Below, piece after piece: positions 58,401 through 64,000 of a stretch of 64,000 nucleotides of DNA; the stretch's first letter is position 1; the number at the start of each line of letters is the position of its first letter. Both the position numbers and the translations under genes were made by a program. The notes under the pieces were generated by a model. It saw only the letters and a program-made list of their open reading frames with translations. It did not search any database and was not told the origin of the DNA. Source of the DNA: Gelatoporia subvermispora B. Lineage: Eukaryota; Basidiomycota; Agaricomycetes; Polyporales; Gelatoporiaceae. The stretch covers positions 1,972,475 to 2,036,474 of the forward strand of contig KB445794.1 of assembly GCA_000320605.2 (NCBI GenBank), given 5' to 3'.

Positions 58401-60236
58401 CTCACTATGCTTGTCAGACCGACGGAAGCCCCTGTCCGCTCTCGATCTTACATCTGCTACCGAGGAAGGAGCCTCTCAACAGCAGGAAACACCAGTACTT
58501 GGTGCAGAAGACACTTCTATTGTCTCAGGGGAGCCAGAGCAAGCCGCAGACGAATCTATGATTATGGAGGTCCAAGAGTCTGCGCTGCTACGATCTGGAC
58601 AACCTGAGCCTGTTCAGGGTACGGCAGCCTCTATCGAAGTTGTGGAGACGATGTCGCAGCAAGATGGACTGCGCAACCTGGAGACACTAGCCAAGGCCGC
58701 ACAAGAACTTGTACGATCAGACGATTCTGCTGAGGTGAAACAAGCGCTGGACGAAATGAGCGACGCAGAAGCTCTCGCTAAGACTACTGCAGAACAAGAA
58801 CAACAAGCAGAACCTCCGGCAGTGGAAGAGCTAGCCCGAGCAGAACCTCAGACGGAGCCGCCGCAGCCAACAGCAGAAGAAGTTGAGGCCAAGGAAGAAA
58901 CGCGCGGCCGCAGGGCTCGCAAGGAGCCTCCCAAGATCATCTGGATTGAAGAACTCGACACCCCTGCAATACGCCGAGAGAAGAACTTGCGTCGGAAGCA
59001 GGAAAGGCAGAGGCTCAGGGAAGAGGAAGAGGCGCGTCGAGCGGCAGAAGAGGCAGCTTTGACAGGTGCCCAAGGCGCCTCCTCGGGCTCGGAAGCACCA
59101 GGCGAGTCATCAGGCCGGCTGCTCAAGTATGCCGAGGAGATCGCAGTGCATATCCCGGAACGTGCAGGGTCATTCTCGGACCTCACGTCTCTCAGTGAGC
59201 TGTCCGAAGCAAGCACGAGCGAGCGAGCGTTGTCGGACATCGGAGAGAGTGAGATCGACCCAAAAGAGGATGATGATGTGCCCATGGACGAGCGCGTTCC
59301 TGCCAGAGCATATCCAGCGGAGTCTGAAGATCTCGAACCGGAGCAGCACAGCATGAATCCTGAAGTGGAGATGCTTGACCTTGATGATCTATCGGAGGCC
59401 GGTTCTTTACGGGAACGCAAGGATGAAGGGGACGCGTCGATGCAAGCAATCGTACCTCCTGAACCTCCAGTACATCAGCGACGACGGAAGTCGTCGGCGC
59501 CTCTTAGTCCTTTACAGACACGACATCAATCGCATGCGCCGCTTGCACCAGAAGATGAGCGAGGAGTTATCAAGCTGCGCGAGGGAGAGACACTTGAGCC
59601 TGGTACCCTTGGTGAGTTTCAATCAATATGCAATGCCGCTGCTTTACTCATTCGATACCCTTGCAGTTTGGGCGAAAGCAGGTAAAATTCTGCATCATGA
59701 GCTCGGATTCCGATGCTTATTCATGCTTGATTTCTAGACACGTATCCATGGTGGCCGGCTGTCATCTATGAGCCCCCGGACGATGACATCCCGGTCAAAG
59801 TCCTCAAGGGCAAGGAACAGGTGCGCCGAACAACTGGCGGTCCACTCCATCTGGTCCGTTTCTGGGACAAACATCGAACATGGTGCGTATTTAGTGTCGA
59901 TATCATTGGTATATACTAATGAAGTTGCAGGCAGTGGCTGGAGCTGGATCGATTATTATACTTGGGCGAGGATAACGGTGAGTTGCCGTCCATCCTTGCG
60001 AAAGATGCAGCTGAAGGATGTATAGAGCTCGATTCCGAGATGCTCACTCCCAGCAAGAGACAGCGATTCAAGACACCTGCCCTTCGCCAAGAGTGCAGGA
60101 AAGCTTGGAGGTATGTCGCCGCAACTTAATATAGTGCTTGACTTTCTGAACACCATCGCTATTTAGATCGGCGATGTCCGAGAAAGAGACAGATGGGGAT
60201 GGCGAAGAGGAAACGGCTCCCCCTGTAGCTACCTGA
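55473..60236 (+). CDS. NTO1: BRPF/NTO1-like chromatin reader: EPL, PHD-ePHD, bromodomain, PWWP
   Basis: A multi-exon gene, roughly 1,300 residues. After a short start ([20 protein letters not shown]) small exons give [20 protein letters not shown] and [11 protein letters not shown], the enhancer-of-polycomb-like segment of BRPF proteins. The PZP unit follows: [23 protein letters not shown] ... WLCRKC, then [15 protein letters not shown] and an extended PHD with [14 protein letters not shown] and [10 protein letters not shown] bromodomain lies at about 57200-57700 ([36 protein letters not shown], with the acetyl-lysine-binding Asn). A long acidic Glu/Ala/Pro-rich region (58050-59600) precedes a PWWP domain ([40 protein letters not shown]). 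Known relatives scaffold the NuA3/MOZ-type H3 acetyltransferase. Yeast Nto1 has only the PHDs, so this has the animal-like full set. Ends TAPPVAT at 60236. Confidence 0.92.
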
Positions 60237-60514
60237 TCCCTGTGCTTTGACATTGTTGTCGTATTGTATCACTGTATTAGTAGATCCGTTGTACTCTACA
60301 CCTTGTCTTTTACTCATGCCAGTATTTTTAACATTGGGATACTGGGAATCTTCCTGAAGAGCCAAAGCAGATCGCAGCACCGGATATCATTATTGGCATA
60401 ATGATACAGGGAGTAATGCAGTGACGGTCAGAGCAATGGGTATACTATGCAAAACATGCAATCCATGATCCCGAGAAGAATGAAGAGATGTGTTGGGGCA
60501 CAAGAATGTTTCAA

Positions 60515-61965
60515 CTAGTCGGTGTTGCCGCACTTGTCGAGGTTGAAGTACTTGCCGAGGAGGGGGTTGTTGGTGTACGGGTCGATGTTCTGGAGCCAGC
60601 CGTTCACGGTTTGGTGAATGCTGTGGCAGCGACGAGTGATTAATATCGGTATCTCGTAGGACACAGCGTGAGCCACGCACTAGTCCAGGTTGTTCTGGCA
60701 ACGGCAGCAATCGCTGTATGCCGCAGCAGTTGCAGAGTCCTACGAGGGCATTATTACGACAGCTGTCTGGAATAAGTAGCCTATACGTACGTAGGTCATA
60801 CCCCATGGCCAGCCGTTGTAGTTTCCGATGGTCTGCAGGACATTGTAGTTGTTGCTCGCTAGAGTGTCAGCGAAGAACTTCGCGCCGGTCATGATGTTGT
60901 AGTCCTTTATAGGATGAAGGGTATGAGTGCATGCTGGGAGTGAAAGAGCGAACAGACATACGGGATCCTGGCAATTACCGCCTGGCGCATCCTGGCACTT
61001 GTCGGAGGTGAGCTGCATCAGGCCCTGCTCGCCTCCACCACCGACCGCCCAAGATTCGCAGCTGCTCTCCTGCATCGAGATCGAGGCGAGAAGGATCGGC
61101 GGGACTGTCAATCGATCACAAAATGTCAGATCTCGCCGCCAATTGGTCCACCTGGAACACTTACCGCCATACTGGCCTCCGTACTGCTGGAACAAAGAGA
61201 GGTACTGCTGGCACGCTTGGAACGGACTGTTCGGATCCTGGAGGGCGTCCGCAAGGTCAACAACGATGAGATCGTCAACGGTGACTTGCTGGGGAGTCCA
61301 GCCGTTGCCAGTTACACCGCAGTTTAACCAGTCTATGCCTCCGTTCGGCCCAGACGTAGCAGTGATATAGTCTAAAATTGTTTCATTACCGTCAATCACG
61401 AGATAGATGTATGCGACAGACTTACCGGTGGCGCCGGTATCGCCACAGGTCGAGGCAACATTGATCACGCCGCCAGTAACTTTCTCGAGGCTAGGATTGC
61501 TCGTCGCCAACTTTTGCGCGGGCGCAGCAGGAGCAGCGCTCGATTGTGGAGCAGCACTAGACGATGGGGGCGGAGGCGGGGGCAGGGCACTCGATTGTGG
61601 AGCAACACTTGACGGGGGCGGGGCGGGGGTGCTGCGCTCGTCTGAGCAGCAGCGCTAGAGACAGCTGCTACCACAGATGATGTAGGAACCGCGACAGAAG
61701 TAGGAACCCCAGAGCTCAATGACGTCGGGGCGCTCTGTGTCGACAGACTCGTTAGATCCATCTCCAAAGCCGTTCGACGCAGCGAGCATCATCTCACCCT
61801 GACTTTGCAGTTCCCTTTGGACGAAGCAGCGTCACGAGCTTCGCGCTCATGACGAGCGTGCAGAGAATGCCTGGAGGACAGGCGGGACAACCCAGCATGC
61901 GCGTTGGTGGCCTCCGCCACACCGGCCGCGACGGCAAGGAAAACGAAAGGAGCGACGAGTTTCAT
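60515..61965 (-). CDS. Secreted lysozyme-like (SLT/GH23-fold) protein with Ser/Pro-rich linker; apparent frameshift
   Basis: Minus-strand, several exons. It starts MKLVAPFVFLAVAAGVAEAT, a clean signal peptide, then a basic pro-region (HSLHARHEREARD). The second exon is Ser/Thr/Ala/Pro-rich (SVAVPTSSVVAAVSSAAAQT). It then needs a one-base shift at the G run 61625-61629 to continue as SSVAPQSSALPPPPPPSSSA and ATSNPSLEKVTGGVINVAST. The catalytic part resembles lytic transglycosylase/lysozyme folds: PPILLASISMQESSC (Glu followed by Ser-Ser, as in SLT domains), GGGGEQGLMQLTSDKCQDAP, GAKFFADTLASNNYNVLQTI and GNYNGWPWGMTY. Many cysteines suggest disulphides. The substrate may be peptidoglycan or chitin-type glycans; this is inferred from fold only. 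Last exon IHQTVNGWLQNIDPYTNNPL ... CGNTD ends at 60515. Confidence 0.78.
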
Positions 61966-62788
61966 TATGATTAATGAGATAATAGCAAAGCCTGCGCGGT
62001 GGGCGGTGGACAAGGTGGTGAAGACGAACGAAGTGGAGTCCAGCGGACACGGCTTGCCTGCGGCTTTAGCTGGCTGCAAGCGCGAGCTCGTGCGACCGCG
62101 GCCTCAGCCGTCGCGTCGCAAGTAGCTCAATTGGCAACGAGCTCGATTTTTATTTACCCCCGCGTCCCGTGCATTGACCAATGGGCGGGTCAAACAAGCC
62201 GTCTGTCCATGTTCCGATGCTTGGCGAGGTAACCATGCATACATCCGGGAGGTTAGCTGAAGCGATCGAGGATACGCACGAACTCCTGGTGGGTCTAGGT
62301 CTGAGCACACCGTTTGATATTGATTGAGAGGATGAGCATCTTAAAATGAACCAAACTTGATTGAAGGTCGGAGGTAGTAGTTCAACAGCGGACATTGTCC
62401 GGGACCATCAATATTGTCGTTGCCAAGAAAGGATGGGCGCGAGCGCTCCGAGATAAATCTCGAGACAAGCTCCCACGTGGTCAAACAAGTCAGATCACGA
62501 TCTTCCGAATTCATCAAACATGTCGAGCGCGGTAATCAAGACCAGTAAGCTCCACAACCGCAAGGGCGCGAAGATACATAGGCATGTGCATGTGCAGACG
62601 AAGGTATGTATCGATGCGACACAGCTAGGAAAAGACAACTATAGCGACAGCGATGGGAACCATTGAACCAATACCAGTGGGGTCAAGATATCAGATAAAG
62701 TAGCGGAGGTGGCCCACAATTACGGAGGTCCTGCGATAGTGATAGTAGTGTGTGGTGTAATGCAATGAAGAGGTGCCGGCCGAAACCA
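61966..62788. other. Intergenic, nothing recognised
   Basis: About 820 bases upstream of the secreted protein and downstream of the vezatin-like gene. Short frames only. A 29-codon start at 62519 (MSSAVIKTSKLHN...) is not supported by further exons. The promoter of the secreted protein should be at the left end; the sequence TTTATTTACCCC lies near 62150. Confidence 0.5.
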
Positions 62789-64000
62789 TCATGAGGTCAT
62801 GTCGATGTCTGCCATCCGAGGGGATCCTGTCCGAAGGGTATCATCAGCCGCAGGTGGCGGCTCCGTGCGCGCGGTCGTCATCGTCCTGCGCCGCTCGCCC
62901 ACCTTCCATATCACATCCTTGAGCTCCTGGACAACCTCCCCTCCGGGGCCCCAACGCTCACCCGCGAGCGCGGACGGCGGCTCCGCGAGGAGCGCCGAGC
63001 CGCGCACGCCGCTCTCCCTGCGCTCCTTTGCGAGACGGATACGCTCCTCGCGCGAGAGCTTCGGTCGCTCGCGCACGAACGGAGCCGCGCCGTTTGTATC
63101 CGCCTCGAAGACCTGCTCCACGCCGGGCGCAGGAAGGTGCGACGATGACGCCGTGAGCAGCAGGTGCGCAGTCACGTCGTCCAGGTCCGCGTCCTCTCGC
63201 GAATCCGCAAAATTCAGGCCCAGGCTTCCAGGCTGTTCGGCGGACGGCGCGAAGTCCTCAGGCGGCTGCAGCGCAGGAGATGCGGGACCAATCCGCTCCG
63301 AGGTATCGCTGCCCGTGTCTTGTCCCAACGGTGGCGTATCGTCGGGTTCCTCCGCGGCCGGCGCTGGTTGTGCGATGATGTCGAGGAGTCGCTCGCGGCC
63401 GCGTTCGCATTCTCGCAGCGCGAAGCCAAGCTCCTTCCGGAGGCGGTCGTAAGCCAGGAAGGCGGGATGTTCTTGAACAGACGTGGCATCTCTGGCGACG
63501 CTATCAGAATTACTGGGCGAAGCGCCCTCCACTGGCGCTTTGCGGTCGGTCTCGGTCTCAGGCTCGCGCAGGGCCGCAACACACTGCTCGAGATGATCGC
63601 GGGCGTCGTTGAGCGCCGAAGAGATCGCATCGACGTGAGCTGCAAACCGCGTCAGATGGCTAGGCATGGGCGCGAAGCTGGCCATCTCCGCCATCGTCCG
63701 TGCCTGCCGCGACGAGCGCGGAGGCGTCACCCCGCGGGAGCTGGGTGATTCGCTGCCCGCGCGGGACGCTGCAAGGGACTCGGGGCTAGGGCGCTCGTCG
63801 CGCGCGCGTACGCGCTGCACTTCCCCGAGGGCGTCCAGGAGGCGCGCAGAGGCGTCATCGAGTGTGCTCGTGAGCAACGCGATGACCGAGCGGACGTCCT
63901 CCCAATACGCGTCGTCCTCTCCTTCCTCGAATCGCAGTGCAAGGAGATGCGCGCAGGCGTACCGCTTTGCGGAAAGGGCGCCGTGCAGCGCGAGGTGCAG
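62789..64000 (-). CDS. C-terminal part of a vezatin/myosin-binding-like protein (cut by window edge)
   Basis: A minus-strand frame stays open to the window edge, so the N-terminus is missing. The visible part starts with a helical stretch, LHLALHGALSAKRYACAHLL, then YWEDVRSVIALLTSTLDD and LLDALGEVQRVRARDERPSP. It continues with Ser/Pro-rich linkers, short helices (FAAHVDAISSALNDARDHLE; LAYDRLRKELGFALRECERG), and a C-terminal basic segment, KLSREERIRLAKERRESGV, with WKVGERRRTMTTAR before the end DIDMTS at 62789. The first block resembles the region following the myosin-binding (vezatin-type) domain in fungal proteins, but the defining hydrophobic part would lie beyond the edge, so the name is tentative. 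No introns are needed in the visible 1.2 kb. Confidence 0.55.
   Translation of the reverse strand: MHLALHGALSAKRYACAHLLALRFEEGEDDAYWEDVRSVIALLTSTLDDASARLLDALGEVQRVRARDERPSPESLAASRAGSESPSSRGVTPPRSSRQARTMAEMASFAPMPSHLTRFAAHVDAISSALNDARDHLEQCVAALREPETETDRKAPVEGASPSNSDSVARDATSVQEHPAFLAYDRLRKELGFALRECERGRERLLDIIAQPAPAAEEPDDTPPLGQDTGSDTSERIGPASPALQPPEDFAPSAEQPGSLGLNFADSREDADLDDVTAHLLLTASSSHLPAPGVEQVFEADTNGAAPFVRERPKLSREERIRLAKERRESGVRGSALLAEPPSALAGERWGPGGEVVQELKDVIWKVGERRRTMTTARTEPPPAADDTLRTGSPRMADIDMTS

Overview
The window looks like nuclear DNA of a filamentous basidiomycete, probably an agaricomycete. Genes are compact and split by many short introns (mostly 45-70 nt, GT-AG, with at least two GC-AG). 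Coding sequence is GC-rich with C/G-ending codons. Families such as the triple-START membrane protein, the LUFS/Flo8-type regulator and the hybrid histidine kinase with its own membrane N-terminus fit that group. No operons, CRISPR arrays or recognisable transposons were seen.

Layout. 0-9 kb is gene-poor and accessory: a broken gene for an MLKL-NTD-like helical domain, a metallo-beta-lactamase-fold hydrolase converging on a phenol-2-monooxygenase-type flavoprotein, an unrecognised gene with an in-frame stop, and an intron-containing tRNA-Ile(AAU). 9-25 kb holds regulators: a Doa4/UBP-type deubiquitinase with a dead rhodanese domain, a SNT2-type chromatin reader (BAH-PHD-SANT-GATA finger-PHDs), a hybrid histidine kinase, and a UBL-WLM metalloprotease. 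25-32 kb holds a second tRNA-Ile, DNA polymerase delta subunit 4, a CorA/Mnr2-type Mg2+ transporter and pyridoxal kinase. 32-37 kb is one very large gene for a three-START, tail-anchored lipid-transfer-like protein. 39-42 kb is a LUFS-domain (Flo8/SSDP) regulator. 43-46 kb is non-coding and rich in palindromes. 46-50 kb holds two divergent single-pass membrane proteins that share a promoter with a GATA-site cluster. 51-62 kb is housekeeping: RPC25, a RIM2-type mitochondrial carrier, ARP2 and a BRPF/NTO1-like chromatin reader, followed by a secreted lysozyme-like (SLT-fold) protein. The right edge cuts a vezatin-like gene.

Functional themes are chromatin reading (SNT2 and NTO1), ubiquitin/SUMO-linked proteolysis (UBP and WLM), and membrane signalling and lipid transport (HHK, START, the two membrane proteins). 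Several genes read well except for one local break: in-frame stops near 1580 and 7706, a one-base shift at a C run near 49876 and a G run near 61625, and a histidine-box exon near 21025 that has no frame-keeping canonical splice. These are either true lesions or consensus errors and should be resolved first. Exon joins were worked out by hand from frame, splice dinucleotides and family resemblance. Where exon sums were checked (metallo-hydrolase, WLM, POLD4, triple-START) they come out divisible by three.
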